The notes under the pieces: generated by a model
Told to the model about the DNA's origin: nothing
The model's input: the letters and a program-made list of their open reading frames with translations, nothing else
Database searches by the model: none
Part shown: piece after piece, positions 33,994 to 44,500 of the stretch
How the letters are laid out: every line of letters begins with the position of its first letter
Position numbering within the stretch: the first letter of the stretch is position 1
Assembly (NCBI GenBank): GCA_021292105.1
Contig: CM037874.1
Coordinates: 33,964,185-34,028,184 of the forward strand
DNA length: 64,000 nt
Direction of reading: 5' to 3'
DNA from: Anadara kagoshimensis
Taxonomy: Eukaryota; Mollusca; Bivalvia; Arcoida; Arcidae
Program-made: the position numbers and the translations under genes

Positions 33994-34248
33994 ATTGCAA
34001 TTTTTATCGTCACCAAAACAACCATAGCTTGAACAAATAATAATGTTGGTAGTGTGTGTGTATTAGATCCCGACACAGGGCACGGTTTGGCATATCCAGC
34101 AACCCCGGTACAAAAGTTATCCTCATCTCGTCCTAGAAGTCCTGTGTAAATGTGCCTAACATAGTCATCTGTCGTGGTGAAATGCCAGCTAGCACCAACC
34201 AGAGTTAAACCAGTCTCATTTACGAACGCTCTGATATCAAAACGACAC
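33984..34248 (-). CDS. PEBP gene, exon 5 (terminal)
   Basis: Acceptor TTTTTCTAG. It starts with the last base of an arginine codon, then CRFDIRAFVNETGL, and ends with the hydrophobic tail and TAA. An ATTAAA motif follows within a few bases of the stop. Confidence 0.82.
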
Positions 34249-37200
34249 CTAGAAAAACAAGCAAATTCAGTTAATTAGAATTCTTCGCCAATAGGGACTT
34301 TTTGTGATTTGTAGTTATGTTCAAAGGACCATAACTCCCCAAAAAATAAGAAAACCAACCCGGGTTAAAAAACATGCACAGTTGGTTCTTTGCATCAAGT
34401 TTCGTAAAATAGTACATCATAGTTATTAGTTATTAGGAGAATTACACTGGAGAAACAGTGTCTGGACAGACGGAAGGACGTAAGGATTGACGAGAGCTAG
34501 AATATAATATCCCCCATTTCTTCAAAGGCGGGAATAAAAAAGTAAGCATTAGATGATTTCCGAGAGTAACGTCATTTCAAGATATTCGCGTATGTTTATT
34601 TTAGGACCGTTGGATAATGGTCAGTGTCGCGTCAGTTAATCGAACACCACAATTGCACAACGTTTGCGTACTTTGATTTCCATGTCATCAGATGAGTGTC
34701 AGTGCAAATACAACTGAATTACATCAAAACTAAATATTCGCGGAGGCTTTATTTTTGCGTTTTATTGATCTCGCGAAGTTACGACATTTACAATCGCTAG
34801 TGTTTTTTCTTACATAAACCTATTGACAAGAATAATGTTTACATTTCACCTTTAAACCTCTCGTCAAGTCTGTTTTTGGTTTGTGTTCGTTATTCTGACG
34901 TTAAAGAAAGCAGGGCTTTTGCTCTAACTGTTCCATTTACTGACAAATCAAGCGGATAAGAAATATAAACATGTACATGTATTTTGTCATATTTAATGAT
35001 TGGCTTTATTTTAAAATTCTGAGCAGAAATGTAATGAAAAACAAACATACTAATCTATTCCGAATCACATTTCAGAAGCAAAGTAAAAACTTTGGAACTG
35101 ACAAGTTAGGTTAGACACGTGAACTTCCACCAGGGAAGTGAGACCGGGAGCTCCGGAAGGGTAAGCACCTACTGTTTAACTAGCTACACACGTCACGTGT
35201 GTAATCAAAATTGTGTGAAAGGAACATGGAACTATGAGACGTCAAATATATCCAGGGTGATCCTGGACACAGACATCAAACTTATCAACAATACTGTGAT
35301 GTCGGCCATAAAACTTTTTAAGGGTTTTGATAAGCCTAGGCTTGCATTATCCCTGAATCAACAATTTATTTGCAAACAGCCTACTTCGTTGTACAAAGTC
35401 AACGTAGTGGGAACAAGCTCTACCATAGCGTATTAATTAGGAAACAAATACACCATAAGCAGGAGAAGCAGGGTATATTGCTGCATAAAAAAGGAAAGTT
35501 GACAATAGAAAAATTGAAGTCATCACGTTTGTCATAAAGTTTCAAATGTAGAATACTTAAGTACTGTAGGAGCCACTCTGCCTGTGACAGTGAAATACTT
35601 TTTATATCCATAAAAAATCAAATAAAATTGAATAAAAATTGATATTTTTCACTTACTGGTACCTAGTCGTAACAGGAAATCTGTATGCGCATCCGCGATT
35701 GTCATAAAGTATGTCTGAAGAAAAGAAAATGCCGGCGTTATGGGGATTTCACATGGCGAAAATGGCGATGTTTTTACCGGAAGTGATGTCCTTGGTGACA
35801 TTTTACGTCATATGCACAGCAAAATCCACCATTTGCCTTGTTTTTCAACATGTTACATTCCCATAGCGTCAACGTTTTACCCTGCGCAGATATATTCTTG
35901 GCTAATCGCGGATGCGCATACAGAATTCCTGTTACGACTAGGTACAAGTTAGTGAAAAATATCAATCTTTATTAAAATTTATTTGATTTTCTATGGATAT
36001 GAAGAGTATTTCACTGTCACAAACAGAGTGGTTCCTACAGAGTAGTACTGATATATTAGGAATAACTTTCAATTTGTTGTGGTTTGTATTCGGGAATGTA
36101 TACCCGATTTTGGAATTGGCAATTCTATCATAAATTGCTTCGAAATTTTATTAGAATTGTATCTTCAAAAATCTTGTTTATACCCCGTTAACCACAACAA
36201 ATTGACATTTTTTTCTAAAATAAATCAAACGCCAATATTTCTCACTTTACAGTGTATCTACAGACAAGTTACTTAATTGTTCCTCACCTTCCTTGTGTGG
36301 TTGTGGAACAATTTTGTCCAGCAAATCGTTCTATATTTGTAGTATTGATGGGAGATGTCTGTTCATAGAGCAGAAAGTAGTACTGATGTTGTTTGTTGTC
36401 CGGTGGCTGTGGACCTCGATACGTCTTCAGTTCCGTTCCTTGAGACACTGTTCCATTTGGTATATTAACTATTTGCCAATGGAGAAGCGGATAATCTAGT
36501 GTTCCAACTGATGGTGAGGGAACATCTGGATCCACAGCAAGGAGTGTATGATATGTTCCTAAATAAAAATAAATATATATAAATAATCAAAAAATAATCA
36601 ATAACTTTGGGGAAAACAAACAATTCAAGCACACTTGAACCGGCTTTAAAGGTCACCTCTTTTTAAGGACCAATTGCTTTTAATGGCCAGTAAGTTTGTA
36701 ACTCAGTTGTTTTTATTCATGCTATTTTAAGATCTATAAGAAGATGTCGAGATAATTATGTCAACTAGTTGTGGTAAATATCTCGACATTAGTATCTCGA
36801 AACGTGTTAATTATCTCAACTTTTTATTTTACTATTAATAACAATTTTCCATTATATTATCTCGACTTGTCGTAATATTTAGTAAATATGTCGAGATAAT
36901 TTTATATCGACCGAAATTATATGGATGTCAGAAATAGACTACAATATATACATGTGTATTAGCATTTAGGCATTTTGGTAAATATTCATATTTTGACCAC
37001 TAGACAGCCGAGCTTTGAATAGTATGTTTGTTTTTTATTTCGTTAGCTAAGTGTTAAACTTTCGACAGGTCTGTACTATACATGTATACCTCTAAACATT
37101 GTGGCCTCAGGGAAAAAATCTTTTTTCAGCATCTGTACGTATGGAGTGACACCTGTCCTTACTTCTGCGCCATTTATAATCTCGTTACCGAGAGGGTTTA

Positions 37201-39504
37201 AATCTCGTTGTATGACACTGAAATATGAAAGAATGTTATTAGAACATTATGATTGTTAAGGAAAATGTTATACTCTACATACAGAGTGGTTCGGAAAACA
37301 CTTGTCACTTCACCTATAGCTAGCCATGGTGACGTCCGGATACAGTTAAATAATTTGAATGGGGCATAAATGCCCATTCAATTGATCAATATCAATCTAT
37401 ATTAAATAACGCGGTTTTACAAACATGCATACAGAAAACCAGCCCAAAGCTAAGAGTAATATTGAATAGGCAACTCATATAGTTCCCACTTCAGGTACAT
37501 ATCTCGATAGCTTTTTGTTAGTTGATTCATATTTCTTGGCAGCTTTTGTGGTCACTAGCTTTTCGTATCTCTGCCGTTCGGCAGTCCAGTTTCGACTCGT
37601 TCTCGTTATACTTTCGACAGGTTTGCGTTATTCTTAAAAAAGACGATGCAACTCATCTGTCGGTACGAGTTCATTGTGGAAATAAGTTGATGCACCTTAT
37701 CTAATGGCACGAGTATATCGTAGTTGGGGTACGAGTTCATGTGTAGATACGTCTTATCTGATGGTACGAGTTGATTTATAGATGCGTCTTATCGAATGAC
37801 ACGAGCAAATGTCTAGAAGCGTCTTATCTAAGGATTAAAGTAGCTAGGCTTCCCGGTATTGGAAACTTACTTGTTTGTGTATTCAGTACAGCATGATTTA
37901 TACGTTATGGTACTGGGTCTGAATTGTACATTCAGAAAAACCTTCAGTTCTACATCTGTCGGTATAAAACTTCTATTCTGTTTTGATATCTCTGAAACAT
38001 AAAACATAAACATAAAGGTTACATAACTGTATAAAAATGGTGTTTAAAGTGCCATTACTTGTAGTCTATTATTTACTAAACCATTTAAAAAAGACACAAT
38101 CGCCAACACTATATCATCCGTAATAAATAATTACAACAACAACAAGAAATATATGCATGTAGCCTATGGTATTGGATAGACGGCTATTTATTTCTTTGTA
38201 ATGTAAATATCCACATAAACATATAATAATGCCCAGGATTAAAAAATGAGAGAGTCAAAAACTCTGGAAAACCTTTGGGCTCTATGTTCCCAAAATAAAT
38301 AACAATAATAATGAAAAATGGTCTGACCAGTGTGAAGACCGAAGATAGAATGACACGTACTTTAACAAACTTACTACACCTCACTTAAAACTTCGTGCAT
38401 CACGCCAGACATACATACACAAAAAATGCCACGCCCCCTAATTTAAATATTAAAGAACCGTGAAAGCAATCTGAATAACGAAGGATAACCCGTAATGATT
38501 AGTCTGCTTTGCACAGCAATGGAAATTATACCGTTATAACGCAATTCCTCGACATTTCTATGATTACATTAACATTTCGCATTTTTGGTCGTTTAATTCT
38601 AACGTAGAAACAGTCTAACCTGCCTTAAAGGTGACCTTTATAGAAGGTCCACCTGCTTTTTATAGGCCAGTAAAAGTTGATCTCAATTGTTCTTTATTCG
38701 TATTATTTGAACCTGTACATAAAAGCAACCTGTCCATAAAGCCCACTTTTATCAGTTCCATTGAGTGGTCTTTATAGACAAGTTTGACTGTTTTTCCAAT
38801 CGAGAGAGGAACAGCCAATCAATCACGCGTATAGGCATGAGCAAGAAATGAGTGGTCTCAATTAAGCAATGGCAATCGTGTATATGCATAAGTACTAGCG
38901 GCATACTAATTTGGCCATTTATGCAATAAAGTGGCGCGAATTTCAATGTACCACTAAATTAAATACAATCGTAGTTAAAACGTGATCAATGAGATGAACT
39001 CCAATTTAAACTAATACGTTGAATAACCCAATTATAATTTGTGCTTAAATGTGTATCCAAAAATCAAGGCTTCAATAATTGTTGTAAATAAAGCAATTGA
39101 CAGCATACAACAACAAACTTATTCTTTAGAAAAACTAGAGGAATGCTTGTAAAACATATTATGGCACCACACCCCTAAATATGTCTACAATCATGCTCTT
39201 AACCATAGAACTATGGCTTAAAATTCTTCCTGTCAAGAATATCTATGTATAAAATATAATGTTTCATCAATTTTTTTATTTCCATCAAACTAAACATTGT
39301 GCCGTCATGCATTACTGATGGGTTGATGGCTAAAGGACAGAATCCGACTATACACGTTGGCATACTAAATACGTAATCGGTCTAAATGAAAACAAACACG
39401 CAAAAAAGAATGAAGTTATATAGGAATGATTTTTTTATGCAAGTACGAAAGAATTGGACATTTTGCACCCTGAATGATTCGCGTAGCGAATTACTTTGCG
39501 TGTG

Positions 39505-39561
<57 letters not shown>

Positions 39562-39744
39562 AGACTTACCTTGAGTTACGAAGTAAGCACAATTGTTCAT
39601 TACCAAATTGTCCAAAAATAATTGAACTGAATATGGATCCAGAAGAACTCTTATCCAGTTCATAGCAATCGGACCTACAATGTCAAACACAATAGTAAAA
39701 GTATCAAATACAACAGTACAAAGCAATAACATTCTTATTGCCAT
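33984..39744 (-). CDS. Secreted PEBP-family protein, five exons, probably GPI-anchored
   Basis: Exons in transcription order are 39744-39570, 37991-37871, 37217-37090, 36558-36288 and 34248-33984, total 960 nt (319 aa plus stop). All four junctions keep phase with GT/AG borders. The phosphatidylethanolamine-binding domain shows LLAVDPDVPSPS near residue 150, LLHWQIVNIPNG, YRGPQPPDNKQHQYYFLLYE and, in the last exon, FDIRAFVNETGLTLVGASWH. Four N-glycosylation sequons (NGT, NTT, NCS, NET) suggest secretion. The N terminus MAIRMLLLCTVVF is hydrophobic but contains aspartates. A TATA-like run at 39754-39766 lies only about 10-20 nt before the ATG. The true start may therefore be M5, or an upstream exon may join at the acceptor-like TTGACATTGTAG before 39676. 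The C terminus (TLPTLLFVQAMVVLVTIKIA) is a hydrophobic tail ending at the stop, as in GPI-anchor signals. PEBPs bind phospholipids and modulate kinases or proteases; the partner here is unknown. Confidence 0.82.
35036..35560 (-). repeat. Dispersed repeat R1, copy g (longest)
   Basis: Within PEBP intron 4. Continuous from AAACATACTAATC through GAGCTCCGGAAGGGTAAG and TGTCATAAAGTTTCAAATG. The open frame at 35119-35436 lies wholly inside it. Confidence 0.8.
35564..36040. mobile_element. 477-bp transposon with ~140-bp inverted ends
   Basis: Left CTGTAGGAGCCACTCTG and right CAGAGTGGTTCCTACAG. The arms continue inward through GACAGTGAAATAC and TAACAGGAA to TGCGCATCCGCGAT and its inverse. Located in PEBP intron 4, directly after R1 copy g. 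No clear target duplication. Confidence 0.8.
36070..36212 (-). mobile_element. ~143-bp MITE (CAATTTGTTGTGG family), copy 1
   Basis: CAATTTGTTGTGGTT on the left is mirrored by AACCACAACAAATTG on the right. The interior aligns in reverse with 54692-54830. Confidence 0.75.
36288..36558 (-). CDS. PEBP gene, exon 4 (core domain)
   Basis: Acceptor TTTTATTTAG, donor GTGAGG. It encodes the DPDVP signature, the HWQIVNIPNG strand and YYFLLYEQ, plus three sequons. Split codons at both ends (GGA and AGG) close with the neighbouring exons. Confidence 0.88.
36745..36905. repeat. TATCTCGAC / GTCGAGATA motif cluster
   Basis: At least five copies of (G)TCGAGATAA or its inverse within 160 bp in PEBP intron 3. 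They appear in both orientations, as in a decayed foldback element. Confidence 0.5.
37090..37217 (-). CDS. PEBP gene, exon 3
   Basis: Acceptor ATATTTCAG, donor GTATAC. Encodes IQRDLNPLGNEIINGAEV and MLKKDFFPEATMFR. Confidence 0.82.
37500..37845. repeat. Decayed MITE plus ~42-bp tandem repeat (PEBP intron 2)
   Basis: 37500-37640 resembles the right half of the MITE at 54236-54453 (GCAGCTTTT, TTTCGACAGG). 37645-37845 has about five degenerate units of the type GGTACGAGTT plus TAGATGCGTCTTATC. Confidence 0.6.
37871..37991 (-). CDS. PEBP gene, exon 2
   Basis: 121 nt, acceptor ATGTTTCAG, donor GTAAGTTT. Encodes DVELKVFLNVQFRPSTITY and CCTEYTN, upstream of the core domain. Confidence 0.8.
37992..39569. 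other. PEBP intron 1
   Basis: 1.6 kb. A segment at 38620-38760 (AAAGGTGACCTTTATAG, GGCCAGTAAAAG) is related to 36640-36720, so another dispersed repeat may be present. No gene. Confidence 0.45.
39507..39560. repeat. (GA)n microsatellite beside the exon 1 donor
   Basis: On the gene strand this is a TC tract that begins about 10 nt after the exon 1 splice donor. Confidence 0.95.
39570..39744 (-). CDS. PEBP gene, exon 1
   Basis: 175 nt, donor GTAAGTCTC. Encodes a hydrophobic N terminus and LLDPYSVQLFLDNLVMNNC. The start is uncertain because a good acceptor lies inside the frame at about 39676. Confidence 0.6.
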
Positions 39745-40513
39745 TGTAGTTAGGATATATATATACTAGTATGTAGATATTTAGTGAAGTCGTTTTAACT
39801 GAAAAGTAAACGGCAGCATTGACTGTTCCCACAATGCATAACAATTGGTCATGTAACTTGTATATAATTTTTGAAAACCGATCAACGCTCAATACACAAT
39901 CCCAAAAGACCTTCAATAGAAAATCCAACCAAGAAGCCAATACGAATTTAAACGTTAAAGAATTCCAAGTAATCAACACTAACTTAATGTTAACTTTGTA
40001 CCCACTGTAACATTTTGTATAAAGAACCATCAATACAAAATAATTTAAAGGGACCAACGCTAACTTAATGTTAACTTTGTATCCACTGTAACGTCATGTA
40101 TGATATAGTTTTAATACGAAGACGAACTCGCAAAAAAAAACCCACACACATGGAATTGCAAGTTAAATCGAATAATATTTTAAAAGTTATCAATGAAAAC
40201 TGCTGATAATCGACCTTCTTTTTCTCCGTTCACGACGATAGTTAAAGATATCTAATGATATTTTAATTGAAATGAAAACCCTGATACAAGTGCGTGTAAT
40301 GAGCTTTCATCTACCACATGCTCCAAGATAAAGACTTCAAAATTTATAATAAAGAAGAAATTCGTTTTTATTGAAAACAGAACAGAGAACCAATTTTCAA
40401 TTTTTTAGCAAAACAACTGTATATGTACTTAAGGGCCACATTTTGTCTTGTACATCCTTAACCACAGTAGTAACATTATGCATTATAATTATTCAATACG
40501 AAGAAATCAAACA
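39745..40513. other. PEBP upstream region
   Basis: Contains a short direct repeat (AACACTAACTTAATGTTAAC at about 39977 and a variant at about 40050). No further exon recognised before the assembly gap. Confidence 0.4.
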
Positions 40514-41513
40514 NNNNNNNNNNNNNNNNNNNNNNNNNNNNNNNNNNNNNNNNNNNNNNNNNNNNNNNNNNNNNNNNNNNNNNNNNNNNNNNNNNNNNNN
40601 NNNNNNNNNNNNNNNNNNNNNNNNNNNNNNNNNNNNNNNNNNNNNNNNNNNNNNNNNNNNNNNNNNNNNNNNNNNNNNNNNNNNNNNNNNNNNNNNNNNN
40701 NNNNNNNNNNNNNNNNNNNNNNNNNNNNNNNNNNNNNNNNNNNNNNNNNNNNNNNNNNNNNNNNNNNNNNNNNNNNNNNNNNNNNNNNNNNNNNNNNNNN
40801 NNNNNNNNNNNNNNNNNNNNNNNNNNNNNNNNNNNNNNNNNNNNNNNNNNNNNNNNNNNNNNNNNNNNNNNNNNNNNNNNNNNNNNNNNNNNNNNNNNNN
40901 NNNNNNNNNNNNNNNNNNNNNNNNNNNNNNNNNNNNNNNNNNNNNNNNNNNNNNNNNNNNNNNNNNNNNNNNNNNNNNNNNNNNNNNNNNNNNNNNNNNN
41001 NNNNNNNNNNNNNNNNNNNNNNNNNNNNNNNNNNNNNNNNNNNNNNNNNNNNNNNNNNNNNNNNNNNNNNNNNNNNNNNNNNNNNNNNNNNNNNNNNNNN
41101 NNNNNNNNNNNNNNNNNNNNNNNNNNNNNNNNNNNNNNNNNNNNNNNNNNNNNNNNNNNNNNNNNNNNNNNNNNNNNNNNNNNNNNNNNNNNNNNNNNNN
41201 NNNNNNNNNNNNNNNNNNNNNNNNNNNNNNNNNNNNNNNNNNNNNNNNNNNNNNNNNNNNNNNNNNNNNNNNNNNNNNNNNNNNNNNNNNNNNNNNNNNN
41301 NNNNNNNNNNNNNNNNNNNNNNNNNNNNNNNNNNNNNNNNNNNNNNNNNNNNNNNNNNNNNNNNNNNNNNNNNNNNNNNNNNNNNNNNNNNNNNNNNNNN
41401 NNNNNNNNNNNNNNNNNNNNNNNNNNNNNNNNNNNNNNNNNNNNNNNNNNNNNNNNNNNNNNNNNNNNNNNNNNNNNNNNNNNNNNNNNNNNNNNNNNNN
41501 NNNNNNNNNNNNN
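40514..41513. other. Assembly gap (1000 N)
   Basis: Exactly 1000 unknown bases, a conventional scaffold gap. Frames reported across it are artefacts. Confidence 0.99.
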
Positions 41514-44500
41514 GGAATTTCGCAATCATTGTACTACTATGCTTAGGCAATGTCACTACCACAAGTATGGTTACCCCCAGTGCCTCGGAACACATTGGCT
41601 TACAGCTTCAATGTAAGCCCATGCCATTATATACAGTATTTCATAAAGACGGAAAGTAAAGTGCCTGAGCAAAGTGAAGCTTTCACTGTGCTCGGAATTT
41701 CGCAATATCATTTTGTACTACTGTGCTTAGGCAATGTCACTACCAAGTATGGTTACCCCCAGTGCCTCGGAACACATTGGCTTAAAGCTTCAATGTAAGC
41801 CCATACCATTATATACAGTATTTCATAAGACGGAAAGTAAAGTGCCTGAGCAAAGTGAAGCTTTCACTGTGCTCGGAATTTCGCAATATCATTTTGTACT
41901 ACTATGCTTAGGCAATGTCACTACCAAGTATGGTTACCCCCAGTGCCTCGGAACACATTGGCTTAAAGCTTCAATGTAAGCCCTACCATTATATACAGTA
42001 TTTCATAAAGACGGAAAGTAAAGTGCCTGAGCAAGTGAAGCTTTCACTGTGCTCGGAATTTCGCAATATCATTTTGTACTACTATGCTTAGGCAATGTCA
42101 CTACCAAGTATGGTTACCCCCAGTGCCTCGGAACACATTGGCTTAAAGCTTCAATGTAAGCCCATACCATTATATACAGTATTTCATAAAGACGGAAAGT
42201 AAAGTGCCTGAGCAAAGTGAAGCTTTCACTGTGCTCGGAATTTCGCAATATCATTTTGTACTACTATGCTTAGGCAATGTCACTACCAAGTATGGTTACC
42301 CCCAGTGCCTCGGACACATTGGCTTAAAGCTTCAATGTAAGCCCATACCATTATATACAGTATTTCATAAGACGGAAAGTAAAGTGCCTGAGCAAAGTGA
42401 AGCTTTCACTGTGCTCGGAATTTCGCAATATCATTTTGTACTACTACTATGCTAGGCAATGTCACTACCAAGTATGGTTACCCCCAGTGCCTCGGAACAC
42501 ATTGGCTTACAGCTTCAATGTAAGCCCATGCCATTATATACAGTATTTCATAAAGACGGAAAGTAAAGTGCCTGAGCAAAGTGAAGCTTTCACTGTGCTC
42601 GGAATTTCGCAATATCATTTTGTACTACTGTGCTTAGGCAATGTCACTACCAAGTATGGTTACCCCCAGTGCCTCGGAACACATTGGCTTAAAGCTTCAA
42701 TGTAAGCCCATACCATTATATACAGTATTCATAAAGACGAAAGTAAAGTGCCTGAGCAAAGTGAAGCTTTCACTGTGCTCGGAATTTCGCAATATCATTT
42801 TGTACTACTATGCTTAGGCAATGTCACTACCAAGTATGGTTACCCCCAGTGCTCGAACACATTGGCTTAAAGCTTCAATGTAAGCCCATACCATTATATA
42901 CAGTATTTCATAAAGACGGAAAGTAAAGTGCCTGAGCAAAGTGAAGCTTTCACTGTGCTCGGAATTTCGCAATATCATTTGTACTACTATGCTTAGGCAA
43001 TGTCACTACCAGTATGGTTACCCCCAGTGCCTCGGAACACATTGGCTTAAAGCTTCAATGTAAGCCCATACCATTATATACGTATTTCATAAAGACGGAA
43101 AGTAAAGTGCCTGAGCAAAGTGAAGCTTTCACTGTGCTCGGAATTTCGCAATATCATTTTGTACTACTATGCTTAGGCAATGTCACTACCAAGTATGGTT
43201 ACCCCCAGTGCCTCGGAACACATTGGCTTACAGCTTCAATGTAAGCCCATGCCATTATATACAGTATTTCATAAAGACGGAAAGTAAAGTGCCTGAGCAA
43301 AGTGAAGCTTTCACTGTGCTCGGAATTTCGCAATATCATTTTGTACTACTGTGCTTAGGCAATGTCACTACCAAGTATGGTTACCCCCAGTGCCTCGGAA
43401 CACATTGGCTTAAAGCTTCAATGTAAGCCCATACCATTATATACAGTATTTCATAAAGACGAAAGTAAAGTGCCTGAGCAAAGTGAAGCTTTCACTGTGC
43501 TCGGAATTTCGCAATATCATTTTGTACTACTATGCTTAGGCAATGTCACTACCAAGTATGGTTACCCCCAGTGCCTCGGAACACATTGGCTTAAAGCTTC
43601 AATGTAAGCCCATACCATTATATACAGTATTTCATAAAGACGGAAAGTAAAGTGCCTGAGCAAAGTGAAGCTTTCACTGTGCTCGGAATTTCGCAATATC
43701 ATTTTGTACTACTATGCTTAGGCAATGTCACTACCAAGTATGGTTACCCCCAGTGCCTCGGAACACATTGGCTTAAAGCTTCAATGTAAGCCCATACCAT
43801 TATACAGTATTTCATAAAGACGGAAAGTAAAGTGCCTGAGCAAAGTGAAGCTTTCACTGTGCTCGGAATTTCGCAATATCATTTTGTACTACTATGCTTA
43901 GGCAATGTCACTACCAAGTATGGTTACCCCCAGTGCCTCGGAACACATTGGCTTAAAGCTTCAATGTAAGCCCATACCATTATATACAGTATTTCATAAA
44001 GACGAAAGTAAAGTGCCTGAGCAAAGTGAAGCTTTCACTGTGCTCGGAATTTCGCAATATCATTTTGTACTACTATGCTTAGGCAATGTCACTACCAAGT
44101 ATGGTTACCCCCAGTGCCTCGGAACACATTGGCTTACAGCTTCAATGTAAGCCCATGCCATTATATACAGTATTTCATAAAGACGGAAAGTAAATGCCTG
44201 AGCAAAGTGAAGCTTTCACTGTGCTCGGAATTTCGCAATATCATTTTGTACTACTGTGCTTAGGCAATGTCACTACCAAGTATGGTTACCCCCAGTGCCT
44301 CGGAACACATTGGCTTAAAGCTTCAATGTAAGCCCATACCATTATACAGTATTTCATAAAGACGGAAAGTAAAGTGCCTGAGCAAAGTGAAGCTTTCACT
44401 GTGCTCGGAATTTCGCAATATCATTTTGTACTACTATGCTTAGGCAATGTCACTACCAAGTATGGTTACCCCCAGTGCCTCGGAACACATTGGCTTAAAG

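Noticed and set aside
35119-35436. 105-residue plus-strand frame
   Set aside because: Lies wholly inside R1 copy g, is not open in the other copies, and sits in the PEBP intron.
39386-39744. Arg/Glu-repeat plus-strand frames and the Ser/Leu tail of the minus frame
   Set aside because: Translation of the GA microsatellite. The real PEBP exon stops at the donor at 39569/39570.
40371-41659. Four frames of 349-403 residues
   Set aside because: They consist almost entirely of the 1000-N gap.
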